A DNA stretch of 64,000 bases. Origin: Nematostella vectensis (taxonomy: Eukaryota > Cnidaria > Anthozoa > Actiniaria > Edwardsiidae). Below, one piece after another: positions 46,163 through 60,207 of the stretch. Under the pieces are notes generated by a model that was given only the letters and a program-made list of their open reading frames with translations, had not been told where the DNA came from and did no database searches. A program made the position numbers and the translations under genes. Every line of letters starts with the position of its first letter. The first letter of the stretch is position 1. The stretch is from positions 186,001-250,000 of the forward strand of contig NC_064043.1 in the NCBI RefSeq assembly GCF_932526225.1, read 5' to 3'.

Positions 46163-48162
46163 AGTCAGCGTAGACAAAATTGCGGATTTTGTCAATATTC
46201 TAATATGAAGATGTCAATATTCTCCCCCCTTACGTCTTTATTTCTATTTATGTTATGCTTTTCACATGATACCAAAACAGCGTCTTTTTTCTTCGCTAAT
46301 TTGATGTCATGTTCACAATAAAAGAGATGCGCCCGTGCGCATGGCGAGTCCCCAAGGGACCCAAGACGCCCAAATAGACCTCTATTTTTGTCATCCACAA
46401 TCTTGGCGAGCTGTGCGTGGCGTAACCGTATTACAGGCCTGGGATCCTGGTTATTGTCCTCCCCATTAATGCGCGGGTTGGGATAACCTTGCAAGAGTGT
46501 TGTACAGCATATTCGCTCGGAAATATCGGTGCTTGGGGCCTTCGGGTTCTTTACAGCCTTCCGTAAAAGCCTTGTGCTGCCATACCGATTGGGTAATCCG
46601 TATGTATGGTTTCCGTTTTGTTCTTCAGACCGGGTTCGATCCCAGGCCAATGGGCTTTTTTTTTAGTTCGTTTTTTTTTCTTTGTGCTGGACCCCCTTAA
46701 TCCTGATAGGTTTTGCACAAAAATAATAAAAAAAGTGAGTTTGAAAAATAAGCTTGCTAGATTTATTGATTATATGTATTCAATTTGTTCCTAGGAAGTT
46801 AACAAAAAACACACAGCAAAGAGTTTGAGGAAGTAAACAAGTATGTGAACTTTAATGTTCTATTTGAAGGGGTGCATTTTGTAAAGGGAAGCATACATAG
46901 AATGCTTAACTGGTGGAGAGGGAAGAGGTAAAAGTTTATTGAGCATAATTTCAACAATAGCAGGGGGAAGGGAGGGGCACTCTCTTCATACAATATTGCA
47001 GTTGTTACCTATTATTAAATAAGTTTGTAACATGTCTTTGTTTATTAAGCAAGGTCTATTTCTGAGACAAGCAAACTCAAGTAAGAGCTGTTGAAATAAC
47101 AGGTGAGTGTTAAAAAAAACAATTATCTGATTAGAAAACTAATGTAGATTCCTTTGCACCAAATAAGAACAAACTTCATTTTGTTTGTTATTTATGAGGA
47201 ACGAGATGAGCTCTACAAGGCCAAGAAGAAATATGTATTGCTCATCTAAATTATACAAGTAAATAATAATATTAAAAAAGAATTACTGTAAGTAATTAGA
47301 GTGGTTTTCATTAACCCGTGAAACAAAGTGTGATAGTTAAACGGTAATAGTTAGTAAAACACAAAAAAGTACAATAGAATCAGATCACCACAAAGTGTAA
47401 TACGCTAAAGCGTAGTTCACGGGTTAATAAAGGTTTTGACATTTCAACCTTACATCCACATGAAAGTAATGCCTAATATCGAGTGCCCTACAGTAAGTGT
47501 TTTGCAGTCAAGTTGTTTTCTGTTAGTAGGTAAAAAAATATTCTAAATAATAGTAATCATAGCTATGGTCACCACTTACACATATAGCACTTGTAATGAA
47601 AAGAAAGAAAAAATATATATATGCAGTCAAACAACAGAATTGCATGATAACCTTGAATATATTGAATAAAGGACTGCAAAAAAACATCTTTTGTACTAGT
47701 TGCTTGAATTGACCCTTGGCTATTTTTAGCTGAATTCCCCTCCCCCTCTAAAAAAGAAAATAATAATAATAATAATAGAACAAAACTAAAAAGAAAACAA
47801 ACACAACAGAGACCCCCACCAACAATTTTGATTTTTTTTTACTTTCCTTTAAAAGAGGAGTGTCATGGTTAAGAGATTTGAAATAGCTCTAGAGCCTTGA
47901 CACAATGAACTTCAGTGAAATTCTAATACTGACTTATGAGCTTTTGGTACATGTGGGAGACTTTAAACAAAACAAAAAATATGACCACAAACTGTCAATT
48001 AACATAGTTTTCAATATAATATTGCATATTATTTAATAAGGTATTCACAGCTTTTAAAAAGTTCAACTGTTTGTAGACACTTTAAAGCCTACAAGAATCA
48101 CTGACTCCAGACATGCGCAGTACAATGTTGCTGGCCCTTTAAAGTAAAATACAGCTTTACTT
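46163..48162 (+). repeat. Repeat unit 24
   Basis: 2000 bp. A-type start preceded by a T-type tail (CAATAAACACT, ATGCTGCTG), a recombinant junction. T5 in the island, B box 46633-46642, palindrome broken (TTTTGCAC). The middle mixes AACATGTC with M2 markers, then AGTACAATAG. Confidence 0.97.
47311..47427. mobile_element. piggyBac-like MITE, unit 24
   Basis: 117 bp; M1-type interior; flank after the right TTAA changed to TAAAGG. Confidence 0.78.
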
Positions 48163-50164
48163 AGTCAGCGTAGACAAAATTGCGGATTTTGTCAATATTC
48201 TAATATGAAGATGTCAATATTCTCCCCCCTTACGTCTTTATTTCTATTTATTTTATGATTTTCACATGATACCAAAACAGCGTCTTTTTTCTTCGCTAAT
48301 TTGATGTCATGTACACAATAAAAGCGATGCGCCCGTGCGCATGGCGAGTCGCCAAGGGACCCAAGACGCCCAAATAGACCTCTATTTTTTGTCATCCACA
48401 ATCTCGGCGAGCTGTGCGTGGCGTAACCGTATTACAGGCCTGGGATCCTGGTTATTGTCCTCCCCATTAATGCGCGGGTTGGGATAACCTTGCAAGAGTG
48501 TTGTACAGCATATTCGCTCGGAAATATCGGTGCTTGGGGCCTTTGGGTTCTTTACAGCCTTCCGTAAAAGCCTTGTGCTGCCATACCGATTGGGTAATCC
48601 GTATGTATGGTTTCCGTTTTGTTCTTCAGACCGGGTTCGATCCCAGGCCAATAGGCTTTTTTTTTTAGTTCGTTTTTTTTTCTTTGTGCTGGACCCCCTT
48701 AATCCTGATAGGTTTTACGCAAAAATAATAAAAACGTGAGTTTGCAAAATAATCTTGCTAGATTTATTGATTATATGTATTCAATTTGTTCCTAGGAAGT
48801 TAACAAAAAACACAAAGCAAAGAGTTTGAGGAAGTAAACAAGTATGTGAACTTTAATGTTCTATTTGAAGGGGTGCATTTTGTACAGGGAAGCATATATA
48901 GAATGCTTAACTGGTGGAGAGGGGAGAGGTAACAGTTTATTGAGCATAATTTCAACAATAGCAGGGGGAAGGGAGGGGCACTCTCTTCATACAATATTGC
49001 AGTTGTTTCCTATTATTAAATAAGTTTGTAAGATATATTTGTTTATTAAGCAAGGTCTATTTCTGAGACAAGCAAACTCAAGTAAGAGCTGTTGAAATAA
49101 CAGGTGAGTGTTAAAAAAAACAATTATCTGATTAGAAAACTAATGTACATTCCTTTGCACCAAATAAGAACAAACTTCATTTTGTTTGTTATTTATGAGG
49201 AACGAGATGAGCTCTACAAAGCCATAAAGAAATATGTATTGCTCATCTAAATTATACAAGTAAATAATAATATTAAAAAAAAACTACTGTAAGTATCTAG
49301 AGTGGTTTTCATTAACCCGTGAAACAAAGTGTGATAGTTAAACGGTAATAGTTAGTAAAACACAAAAAAGTACAATAGAATCAGATCACCACAAAGTGTA
49401 ATACGCTAAAGCGTAGTTCACGGGTTAATGAAGGTTTTGACATTTCAACCTTACATCCACATGAAAGTAATGACTAATATCGGGTGCCCTACAGTAAGTG
49501 TTTTGCAGTCAAGTTGTTTTCTGTTAGTAGGTAAAAAAATATTCTAAATAATAGTAATCATAGCTATGGTCACCACTTACACATATAGAACTTGTAATGA
49601 AAAGAAAGAAAAAATATATATATATATGCAGTCAAACAACAGAATTGCATGATAACCTCGAATATATTGAATAAAGGACTGCAAAAAAACATCTTTTGTA
49701 CTAGTTGCTTGAATTGACCCTTGGCTATTTTTAGCTGAATTCCCCTCCCCCTCTAAAAAAGAAAATAATAATAATAATAGAACAAAACTAAAAAGAAAAC
49801 AAACACAGCAGAGACCCCCACCAACAATTTTGATTTTTTTTTACTTTCCTTTAAAGGGGGAGTGTCATGGTTAAGAGATTTGCAATAACTCTAGAGCTCT
49901 GACACAATGAACTTCAGTGAAATTCTAATAGTGACTTATGAGCTTTTGGTACATGTGGGAGACTTTAAACAAAACCAAAAAAATGACCACAAACTGTCCA
50001 TTAACATAGTTTTCAATATAATATTGCATATTATTTAATAAGGTATTGACAGCTTTTAAAAAGTTCAACTGTTTGTAGACACTTAAAAGCCTACAATAAA
50101 CACTGACTCCAGACATGCGCAGTACTATGCTGCTGCCCCTTTAAAGTAAAATACAGCTTTACTT
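48163..50164 (+). repeat. Repeat unit 25
   Basis: 2002 bp, A-type junction. Island has UUUG instead of UUCG in the tetraloop (48542-48545) and a broken GTCCC stem (GTCGCC). B box 48634-48643, palindrome TTTTACGC. The middle shares GCATATATAG, GTTTCCTATT and ATGTACATT with unit 26. Confidence 0.97.
49312..49428. mobile_element. piggyBac-like MITE, unit 25
   Basis: 117 bp; M1-type interior; termini intact. Confidence 0.78.
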
Positions 50165-52165
50165 AGTCAGCGTAGACAATATTGCGGATTTTGTCAATAT
50201 TCTAATATGAAGATGTCAATATTCTCCCCCCTTACGTCTTTATTTCTATTTATTTTATGCTTTTCACATGATACCAAAACAGCGTCTTTTTTCTTCGCTA
50301 ATTTGATGTTATGTACACAATAAAAGAGATGCGCCCGTGCGCATGGCGAGTCCCCAAGGGACCCAAGACGCCCAAATAGACCTCTTTTTTTTGTCATCCA
50401 CAATCTCGGCGAGCTGTGCGTGGCGTAACCGTATTACAGGCCTGGGATCCTGGTTATTGTCCTCCCCATTAATGCGCGGGTTGGGATAACCTTGCAAGAG
50501 TGTTGTACAGCATATTCGCTCGGAAATATCGGTACTTGGGGCCTTCGGGTTCTTTACAGCCTTCCGTAAAAGCCTTGTGCTGCCATACCGATTGGGTAAT
50601 CCGTATGTATGGTTTCCGTTTTGTTCTTCAGACCGGGTTCGATCCCAGGCCAATGGGCATTTTTTTTAGTTTGTTTTTTTTTCTTTGTGCTGGACCCCTT
50701 AATCCTTATAGCTTTTGCGCAAAAATAATAAAAAAAAGGGAGTTTGCAAAATAAGCTTGCTAGATTTATTGATTATATGTATTCAATTTGTTCCTAGGAA
50801 GTTAACAAAAAACACAAAGCAAAGAGTTTGAGGAAGTAAACAAGTATGTGAACTTTAATGTTCTATTTGAAGGGGTGCATTTTGTACAGGGAAGCATATA
50901 TAGAATGCTTAACTGGTGGAGAGGGGAGAGGTAACAGTTTATTGAGCATAATTTCAACAATAGCAGGGGGAAGGGAGGGGCACTCTCTTCATACAATATT
51001 GCAGTTGTTTCCTATTATTAAATAAGTTTGTAAGATATATTTGTTTATTAAGCAAGGTCTATTTCTGAGACAAGCAAACTCAAGTAAGAGCTGTTGAAAT
51101 AACAGGTGAGTGTTAAAAAAAACAATTATCTGATTAGAAAACTAATGTACATTCCTTTGCACCAAATAAGAACAAACTTCATTTTGTTTGTTATTTATGA
51201 GGAACGAGATGAGCTCTACAAAGCCATAAAGAAATATGTATTGCTCATCTAAATTATACAAGTAAATAATAATATTAAAAAAGAACTACTGTAAGTATCT
51301 AGAGTGGTTTTCATTAACCCGTGAAACAAAGTGTGATAGTTAAACGGTAATAGTTAGTAAAACACAAAAAAGTACAATAGAATCAGATCACCACAAAGTG
51401 TAATACGCTAAAGCGTAGTTCACGGGTTAATGAAGGTTTTGACATTTCAACCTTACATCCACATGAAAGTAATGCCTAATATAGAGTACCCTACAGTAAG
51501 TGTTTTGCAGTCAAGTTGTTTTCTTTTAGTAGGTAAAAAAATATTCTAAATAATAGTAATCATAGCTATGGTCACCACTTACACATATAGAACTTGTAAT
51601 GAAAAGAAAGAAAAAAAATATATATATATGCAGTCAAACAACAGAATTGCATGATAACCTCGAATATATTGAATAAAGGACTGCAAAAAAACATCTTTTG
51701 TACTAGTTGCTTGAATTGACCCTTGGCTATTTTTAGCTGAATTCCCCTCCCCCTCTAAAAAAGAAAATAATAATAATAATAGAACAAAACTAAAAAGAAA
51801 ACAAACACAGCAGAGACCCCCACCAACAATTTTGATTTTTTTTACTTTCCTTTAAAGGGGGAGTGTCATGGTTAAGAGATTTGCAATAGCTCTAGAGCCC
51901 TGACACAATGAACTTCAGTGAAATTCTAATACTGACTTATGAGCTTTTGGTACATGTGGGAGACTTTAAACAAAACAAAAAAAATGACCACAAACTGTCA
52001 ATTAACATAGTTTTCAATATAATATTGCATATTATTTAATAAGGTATTCATAGCTTTTAAAAAGTTCAACTGTTTGTTGACACTTTAAGGCCTACAAGAA
52101 TCACTGACTCCAGACATGCGCAGTACTATGTTGCTGCCCCTTTGAAGTAATATACAGCTTTACTT
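50165..52165 (+). repeat. Repeat unit 26
   Basis: 2001 bp, T-type junction. The island T run is T8 (CTCTTTTTTTTG), GTACTTGG lies before the tetraloop stem, and GCA interrupts the start of the terminal T run. B box 50636-50645. Confidence 0.97.
51314..51430. mobile_element. piggyBac-like MITE, unit 26
   Basis: 117 bp; M1-type interior. Confidence 0.78.
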
Positions 52166-53315
52166 AGTCAGCGTAGACAAAATTGCGGATTTTGTCAATA
52201 TTCTAATATGAAGATGTCAATATTCTCCCCCCTTACGTCTTTATTTCTATTTATTTTACGATTTTCACATGATACCAAAACAGCGTCTTTTTTCTTCGCT
52301 AATTTGATGTCATGTACAAAATAAAAGAGATGCGCCCGTGCGCATGGCGAGTCCTCAATGGACCCAAGACGCCCAAATAGACCTCAATTTTTTGTCATCC
52401 ACAATCTCGGCGAGCTGTGCGTGGCGTAACCGTATTACAGGCCTGGGATCCTGGTTATTGTCCTCCCCATTAATGCGCGGGTTGGGATAACCTTGCAAGA
52501 GTGTTGTACAGCATATTCGCTCGGAAATATCGGTGCTTGGGGCCTTCGGGTTCTTTACAGCCTTCCGTAAAAGCCTTGTGCTGCCATACCGATTGGGTAA
52601 TCCGTATGTATGGTTTCCGTTTTGTTCTTCAGACCGGGTTCGATCCCAGGCCAATGGGCTTTTTTTTTAGTTCGTTTTTTTTTCTTTGTGCTGGACCCCC
52701 TTAATCCTTATAGGTTTTGCGCAAAAATAATAAAAAAAGGGAGTTTGCAAAATAAGCTTGCTAGATTTATTGATTATATGTATTCAATTTGTTCCTAGGA
52801 AGTTAACAAAAAACACAAAGCAAAGAGTTTGAGGAAGTAAACAAGTATGTGAACTTTAATGTTCTATTTGAAGGGGTGCATTTTGTACAGGGAAGCATAC
52901 ATAGAATGCTTAACTGGTGGAGAAGGAAGAGGTAAAAGTTTATTGAGCATAATTTCAACAATAGCAGGGGGAAGAGAGGGGCACTCTCTTCATACAATAT
53001 TGCAGTTGTTACCTATTTTAAATAAGTTTGTAACATGTCTTTGTTTATTAAGCAAGGTCTATTTCTGAGACAAGCAAACTCAAGTAAGGCTGTTGAAATA
53101 ACAGGTGACTGTTAAAAGAAAAACAATTATCTGATTAGAAAACTACTGTAGATTCTTTTGCACCAAAATAAGAACAAACTTCATTTTGTTTGTTATTTAC
53201 GAGGAACGAGATGAGCTCTACAAAGCCATAAAGAAATATGTATTGCTCATCTAAATTATACAAGTAAATAATAATATTAAAAAAGAACTACTGTAAGTAA
53301 TTAGAGTGGTTTTCA

Positions 53316-53432
53316 TTAACCCGTGAAACAAAGTGTGATAGTTAAACGGTAATAGTTAGTAAAACACAAAAAAGTACAATAGAATCAGATCACCACAAAG
53401 TGTAATACGCTAAAGCGTAGTTCACGGGTTAA
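53316..53432. mobile_element. piggyBac-like MITE, unit 27
   Basis: 117 bp; M1-type interior. Confidence 0.78.
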
Positions 53433-53611
53433 TGAAGGTTTTGACATTTCAACCTTACATCCACATGAAAGTAATGCCTAATATCGAGTGCCCTACAGTA
53501 AGTGTTTTGCAGTCAAGTTGTTTTCTGTTAGTAGGTAAAAAAATATTCTAAATAATAGTAATCATAGCTATGGTCACCACTTACACATATAGAACTTGTA
53601 ATGAAAAGAAA

Positions 53612-53613
<2 letters not shown>

Positions 53614-53651
<38 letters not shown>
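53614..53651. repeat. Expanded (AT)n, unit 27
   Basis: About 19 AT steps directly after GAAAGA, with no A-run, as in unit 10. Confidence 0.9.
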
Positions 53652-53654
<3 letters not shown>

Positions 53655-54178
53655 GTCAAACAACAGAATTGCATGATAAACTTGAATATATTGTATAAAG
53701 GACTGCAAAAAAACATCTTTTGTACTAGTTGCTTGAATTGACCCTTGGCTATTTTTAGCTGAATTCCCCTCCCAATCTAAAAAAGAAAATAATAATAATA
53801 ATAGAACAAAACTAAAAACAAAACAGAGACCCCCACCAACAATTTTTTGATTTTTTTTACTTTCCTTTAAAAGGGGAGTGTCATGGTTAAGAGTTTGCAA
53901 TAGCTCTAGAGCCCTGACACAATGAACTTCAGTGAAATTCTAATACTGACTTATGAGCTTTTGGTACATGTGGGAGACTTTAAACAAAACAAAAAAATGA
54001 CCACAAACTGTCAATTAACATAGTTTTCAATATAATATTGCATATTATTTAATAAGGTATTGACAGCTTTTAAAAAGTTCAACTGTTTGTAGACACTTAA
54101 AAGCCTACAATAAACACTGACTCCAGACATGCGCAGTACTATGCTGCTGCCCCTTTAAAGTAAAATACAGCTTTACTT

Positions 54179-56182
54179 AGTCAGCGTAGACAATATTGCG
54201 GATTTTGCAATATTCTAATATGAAGATGTCAATATTCTCCCCCCTTACGTCTTTATTTCTATTTATTTTATGCTTTTCACATGATACCAAAACAGCGTCT
54301 TTTTTCTTCGCTAATTTGATGTCATGTACACAATAAAAGAGATGCGCCCGTGCGCATGGCGAGTCCCCAAGGGACCCAAGACGCCCAAATAGACCTCTAT
54401 TTTTGTCTTCCACAATCTCGGCGAGCTGTGCGTGGCGTAACCGTATTACAGGCCTGGGATCCTGGTTATTGTCCTCCCCATTAATGCGCGGGTTGGGATA
54501 ACCTTGCAAGAGTGTTGTACAGCATATTCGCTCGGAAATATCGGTGCTTGGGGCCTTCGGGTTCTTTACAGCCTTCCGTAAAAGCCTTGTGCTGCCATAC
54601 CGATTGGGTAATCCGTATGTATGGTTTCCTTTTTGTTCTTCAGACAGGGTTCGATCCCAGGCCAATGGGCTTTTTTTTTAGTTCGTTTTTTTTTCTTTGT
54701 GCTGGACCCCCTTAATCCTGATAGGTTTTGCACAAAAAATAATAAAAAAAGTGAGTTTGCAAAATAAGCTTGCTAGATTTATTGATTATATGTATTCAAT
54801 TTGTTCCTAGGAAGTTAACAAAAAACACACAGCAAAGAGTTTGAGGAAGTAAACAAGTATGTGAACTTTAATGTTCTATTTGAAGGGGTGCATTTTGTAA
54901 AGGGAAGCATACATAGAATGCTTAACTGGTGGAGAGGGGAGAGGTAACAGTTTATTGAGCATAATGTCAACAATAGCACGGGGAAGGGAGGGGCACTCTC
55001 TTCATACAATATTGCAGTTGTTACCTATTATTAAATAAGTTTGTAAGATATATTTGTTTATTAAGCAAGGTCTATTTCTGAGACAAGCAAACTCAAGTAA
55101 GAGCTGTCGAAATAACAGGTGAGTGTTAAAAAAAACAATTATCTGATTATAAAACTAATGTAGATTCCTTTTCACCAAATAAGAACAAACTTCATTGTGT
55201 TTGTTATTTATGAGGAACGAGATGAGCTCTACAAGGCCAAGAAGAAATATGTATTGCTCATCTAAATTATACAAGCAAATAATAATATTTAAAAAGAATT
55301 ACTGTAAGTAATTAGAGTGGTTTTCATTAACCCGTGAAACAAAGTGTGATAGTTAAACGGTAATAGTTAGTAAAACACAAAAAAGAACAATAGAATCAGA
55401 TCACAACAAATTGTAATACGCTAAAGCGTAGTTCACGGGTTAATGAAGGTTTTGACATTTCAACCTTACATCCACATGAAAGTAATGCCTAATATCGAGT
55501 GCCCTACAGTAAGTGTTTTGCAGTCAAGTTGTTTTCTGTTAGTAGGTAAAAAATTATTCTAAATAATAGTAATCATAGCTATGGTCACCACTTACACATA
55601 TAGAACTTGTAATGAAAAGAAAGAAAAAATATATATATATATATGCAGTCAAACAACAGAATTGCATGATAACCTTGAATATATTGAATAAAGGACTGCA
55701 AAAAACATCTTTTGTACTACTAGTTGCTTGAATTGACCCTTGGCTATTTTTAGCTGAATTCCCCTCCCCCTCTAAAAAAGAAAATAATAATAATAATAGA
55801 ACAAAACTAAAAAGAAAACAAACACAGCAGAGACCCCCACCAACAATTTTGATTTTTTTTACTTTCCTTTAAAGGGGGAGTGTCATGTTTAAGAGATTTG
55901 CAATAGCTCTAGAGCCCTGACACAATGAACTTCAGTGAAATTCTAATACTGACTTATGAGCTTTTGGTACATATGGGAGACTTTAAACAAAACAAAAAAA
56001 ATGACCACAAACTGTCCATTAACATAGTTTTCAATATAATATTGCATATTATTTAATAAGGTATTGACAGCTTTTAAAAAGTTCAACTGTTTGTAGACAC
56101 TTAAAAGCCTACAATAAACACTGACTCCAGACATGCGCAGTACTATGCTGCTGCCCCTTTAAAGTAAAATACAGCTTTACTT
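54179..56182 (+). repeat. Repeat unit 28
   Basis: 2004 bp, T-type junction with one T missing (GATTTTGCAATATT), which damages the hairpin and first direct repeat. T5 in the island; CAGACAGGG at the T-arm; B box 54648-54657; M2 middle; TACTACTAG slippage in the tail. Confidence 0.97.
55327..55443. mobile_element. piggyBac-like MITE, unit 28
   Basis: 117 bp; M2-type interior. Confidence 0.78.
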
Positions 56183-57339
56183 AGTCAGCGTAGACAATAT
56201 TGCGGATTTTGTCAATATTCTAATATGAAGATGTCAATATTCTACCCCCTTACGTCTTTATTTCTATTTATTTTATGCTTTTCACATGATACCAAAACAG
56301 CGTCTTTTTTCTTCGCTAATTTGATGTCATGTACACAATAAAAGAGATGCGCCCGTGCGCATGGCGAGTCCCCAAGGGACCGAAGACGCCCAAATAGACC
56401 TCTATTTCTTGTCATCCACAATCTCGGCGAGTTGTGCGTGGCGTAACCGTATTACAGGCCTGGGATCCTGGTTATTGTCCTCCCCATTAATGCGCGGGTT
56501 GGGATAACCTTGCAAGAGTGTTGTACAGCATATTCGCTTGCACGGAAATATCGGTGCTTGGGGCCTTCGGGTTCTTTACAGCCTTCGGTAAAAGCCTTGT
56601 GCTGCCATACCGATTGGGTAATCCGTATGTATGGTTTCCGTTTTGTTCTTCAGACCGGGTTCGATCCCAGGCCAATGGGCTTTTTTTTTAGTTCGTTTTT
56701 TTTTTTCTTTGCGCTGGACCCCCTTAATCCTGATAGGTTTTGCGCAAAAATAATAAAAAAAGTGAGTTTGCAAAATAAGCTTGCTAGATTTATTGATTAT
56801 ATGTATTCAATTTGTTCCTAGGAAGTTAACAAAAAACACAAAGCAAAGAGTTTGAGGAAGTAAACAAGTATGTGAACTTTAATGTTCTATTTGAAGGGGT
56901 GCATTTTGTACAGGGAAGCATACATAGAATGCTTAATTGGTGGAGAGGGAAGAGGTAAAAGTTTATTGAGCATAATTTCAACAATAGCAGGGGGAAGAGA
57001 GGGGCACTCTCTTCATACAATATTGCAGTTGTTACCTATTATTAAATAAGATTGTAACATGTCTTTGTTTATTAAGCAAGGTCTATTTCTGAGACAAGCA
57101 AACTCAAGTAAGGCTGTTGAAATAACAGGTGAGTGTTAAAAGAAAAAAAATTATCTGATTAGAAAACTACTGTAGATTCCTTTGCACCAAAATAAGAACA
57201 ATCTTCATTTTGTTTGTTATTAATGAGGAACGAGATGAGCTCTACAAAGCCATAAAGAAATATGTATTGCTCATCTGAATTATACAAGTAAATAATAATA
57301 TTAAAAAAGAACTACTGTAAGTATCTAGAGTGGTTTTCA

Positions 57340-57456
57340 TTAACCCGTGAAACAAAGTGTGATAGTTAAACGGTAATAGTTAGTAAAACACAAAAAAGTA
57401 CAATAGAATCAGACCACCACAAAGTGTAATACGCTAAAGCGTAGTTCACTGGTTAA
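57340..57456. mobile_element. piggyBac-like MITE, unit 29 (right end mutated)
   Basis: 117 bp; right terminus CACTGG-TTAA instead of CACGGG-TTAA. Confidence 0.75.
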
Positions 57457-57636
57457 TGAAGGTTTTGACATTTCAACCTTACATCCACATGAAAAAAATG
57501 CCTAATATCGAGTGCCCTACATTAAGTGTTTTGCAGTCAAGTTGTTTTCTGTTAGTAGGTAAAAAAATATTCTAAATAATAGTAATCATAGCTATGGTCA
57601 CCACTTACACATATAGAACTTGTTATGAAAAGAAAG

Positions 57637-57639
<3 letters not shown>

Positions 57640-57667
<28 letters not shown>
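57640..57667. repeat. (AT)n tract, unit 29
   Basis: About 14 AT steps after a short A-run, intermediate length. Confidence 0.88.
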
Positions 57668-57670
<3 letters not shown>

Positions 57671-58203
57671 GTCAAACAACAGAATTGCATGATAACCTTG
57701 AATATATTGAATAAAGGACTGCAAAAAAACATCTTTTGTACTAGTTGCTTGAATTTACCCTTGGCTATTTTTAGCTGAATTCCCCTCCCCCTCTAAAAAA
57801 AAAATAATAATAATAATAGAAGAAAACTAAAAAGAAAACAAACAAAACAGAGACCCCCACCAACAATTTTGATTTTTTTACTTTACTTTAAAAGGGGAGT
57901 GTCATGGTTAAGAGATTTGCAATAACTCCAGAGCCCTGACACAATGAACTTCAGTGAAATTCTAATACTGACTTATGAGCTTTTGGTACATGTGGGAGAC
58001 TTTAAACAAAACAAAAAAAAAATGACCACAAACTGTCAATTAACATAGTTTTCAATATAATATTGCATATTATTTAATAAGGTATTCACAGCTTTTAAAT
58101 AGTTCAACTGTTTGTTGACACTTTAAAGCCTACAAGAATCACTGACTCCAGTTATGCGCAGTACTATGTTGCTGCCCCTTTAAAGTAAAATACAGCTTTA
58201 CTT

Positions 58204-60207
58204 AGTCAGCGTAGACAAAATTGCGGATTTTGTCAATATTCTAATATGAAGATGTCAATATTCTCCCCCCTTACGTCTTTATTTCTATTTATTTTATGAT
58301 TTTCACATGATACCGAAACAGCGTCTTTTTTCTTCGCTAATTTGATGTCATGTACACAATAAAAGAGATGCGCCCGTGCGCATGGCGAGTCCCCAAGGGA
58401 CCCAAGACGCCCAAATAGACCTCTATTTTTTGTGATCCACAATCTCGGCGAGCTGTGCGTGGCGTAACCGTATTACAGGCCTGGGATCCTAGTTATTGTC
58501 CTCCCCATTAATGCGCGGGTTGGGATAACCTTGCAAGAGTGTTGTACAGCATATTCGCTCGGAAATATCGGTGCTTGTGGCCTTCGGGTTCTTTACAGCC
58601 TTCCGTAAAAGCCTTGTGCTGCCATACCGATTGGGTAATCCGTATGTATGGTTTCCGTTTTGTTCTTCAGACCGGGTTCGATCCCAGGCCAATGGGCTTT
58701 TTTTTTAATTCGTTTTTTTTTCTTTGTGCTGGACCCCCTTAATCCTGATAGGTTTTGCGCAAAAATAATAAAAAAAAGTGAGTTTGCAAAATAAGCTTGC
58801 TAGATTTATTGATTATATGTATTCAATTTGTTCCTAGGAAGTTAACAAAAAACACAAAGCAAAGAGTTTGAGGAAGTAAACAAGTATGTGAACTTTAATG
58901 TTCTATTTGAAGGGGCGCATTTTGTACAGGGAAGCATACATAGAATGCTTAACTGGTGGAGAGGGAAGAGGTAACAGTTTATTGAGCATAATGTCAACAA
59001 TAGCAGGGGGAAGGGAGGGGGTCACTCTCTTCATACAATATTGCAGTTGTTACCTATTATTAAATAAGTTTGTAAGATATATTTGTTGATTAAGCAAGGT
59101 CTATTTCTGAGACAAGCAAACTCAAGTAAGAGCTGTTGAAATAACAGGTGAGTGTTAAAAAAAACAATTATCTGATTATAAAACTAATGTAGATTCCTTT
59201 TCACCAAATAAGAACAAACTTCATTGTGTTTGTTATTTATGAGGAACGAGATGAGCTCTACAAGGCCAAGAAGAAATATGTATTGCTCATCTAAATTATA
59301 CAAGCAAATAATAATATTTAAAAAGAATTACTGTAAGTAATTAGAGTGGTTTTCATTAACCCGTGAAACAAAGTGTGATAGTTAAACGGTAATAGTTAGT
59401 AAAACACAAAAAAGAACAATAGAATCAGATCACAACAAATTGTAATACGCTAAAGCGTAGCTCACGGGTTAATGAAGGTTTTGACATTTCAACCTTACAT
59501 CCACATGAAAGTAATGCCTAATATCGAGTGCCCTACAGTAAGTGTTTTGCAGTCAAGTTGTTTTCTGTTAGTAGGTAAAAAATTATTCTAAATAATAGTA
59601 ATCATAGCTATGGTCACCACTTACACATATAGAACTTGTAATGAAAAGAAAGAAAAAAAAATATATATATATGCAGTCAAACAACAGAATTGCATGATAA
59701 CCTTGAATATATTGAATAAAGGACTGCAAAAAACATCTTTTGTACTAGTTGCTTGAATTGACCCTTGGCTATTTTTAGCTGAATTCCCCTCCCCCTCTAA
59801 AAAAGAAAATAATAATAATAATAGAACAAAACTAAAAAGAAAACAAACACAGCAGAGACCCACACCAACAATTTTGATTTTTTTTACTTTCCTTTAAAGG
59901 GGGAGTGTCATGTTTAAGAGATTTGCAATAGCTCTAGAGCCCTGACACAATGAACTTCAGTGAAATTCTAATACTGACTTATGAGCTTTTGGTACATATG
60001 GGAGACTTTAAACAAAACAAAAAAAATGACCACAAACTGTCCATTAACATAGTTTTCAATATAATATTGCATATTATTTAATAAGGTATTCACAGCTTTT
60101 AAATAGTTCAACTGTTTGTTGACACTTTAAAGCCTACAAGAATCACTGACTCCAGACATGCGCAGTACTATGCTGCTGCCCCTTTAAAGTAAAATACAGC
60201 TTTACTT
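58204..60207 (+). repeat. Repeat unit 30
   Basis: 2004 bp, A-type junction with ACCGAAACAG, TTGTGATCC after the T6 run, CTAGTTATTG, TTGTGGCC at the tetraloop stem, B box 58675-58684, M2 middle. The purine hairpin region carries an extra GT (GGGGGTCACTC). Confidence 0.97.
59356..59472. mobile_element. piggyBac-like MITE, unit 30
   Basis: 117 bp; the right terminus has one change at its inner end (CTCACGGG for TTCACGGG); M2-type interior. Confidence 0.77.

Larger units (their letters stand above)
52166..54178 (+). repeat. Repeat unit 27
   Basis: 2013 bp, A-type junction. The island hairpin reads GTCC-TCAAT-GGAC. The donor-like site is damaged (CAGGTGACTG near 53,102). B box 52637-52646. A few bases (AGAAAACAAAC) are lost in the purine tract. 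Confidence 0.97.
56183..58203 (+). repeat. Repeat unit 29
   Basis: 2021 bp, T-type junction, 4-bp insertion TGCA in the island (TTCGCT-TGCA-CGG), CTTCGGTAAA, B box 56658-56667. M1 with AATCTTC; its tail resembles unit 10. Confidence 0.97.
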
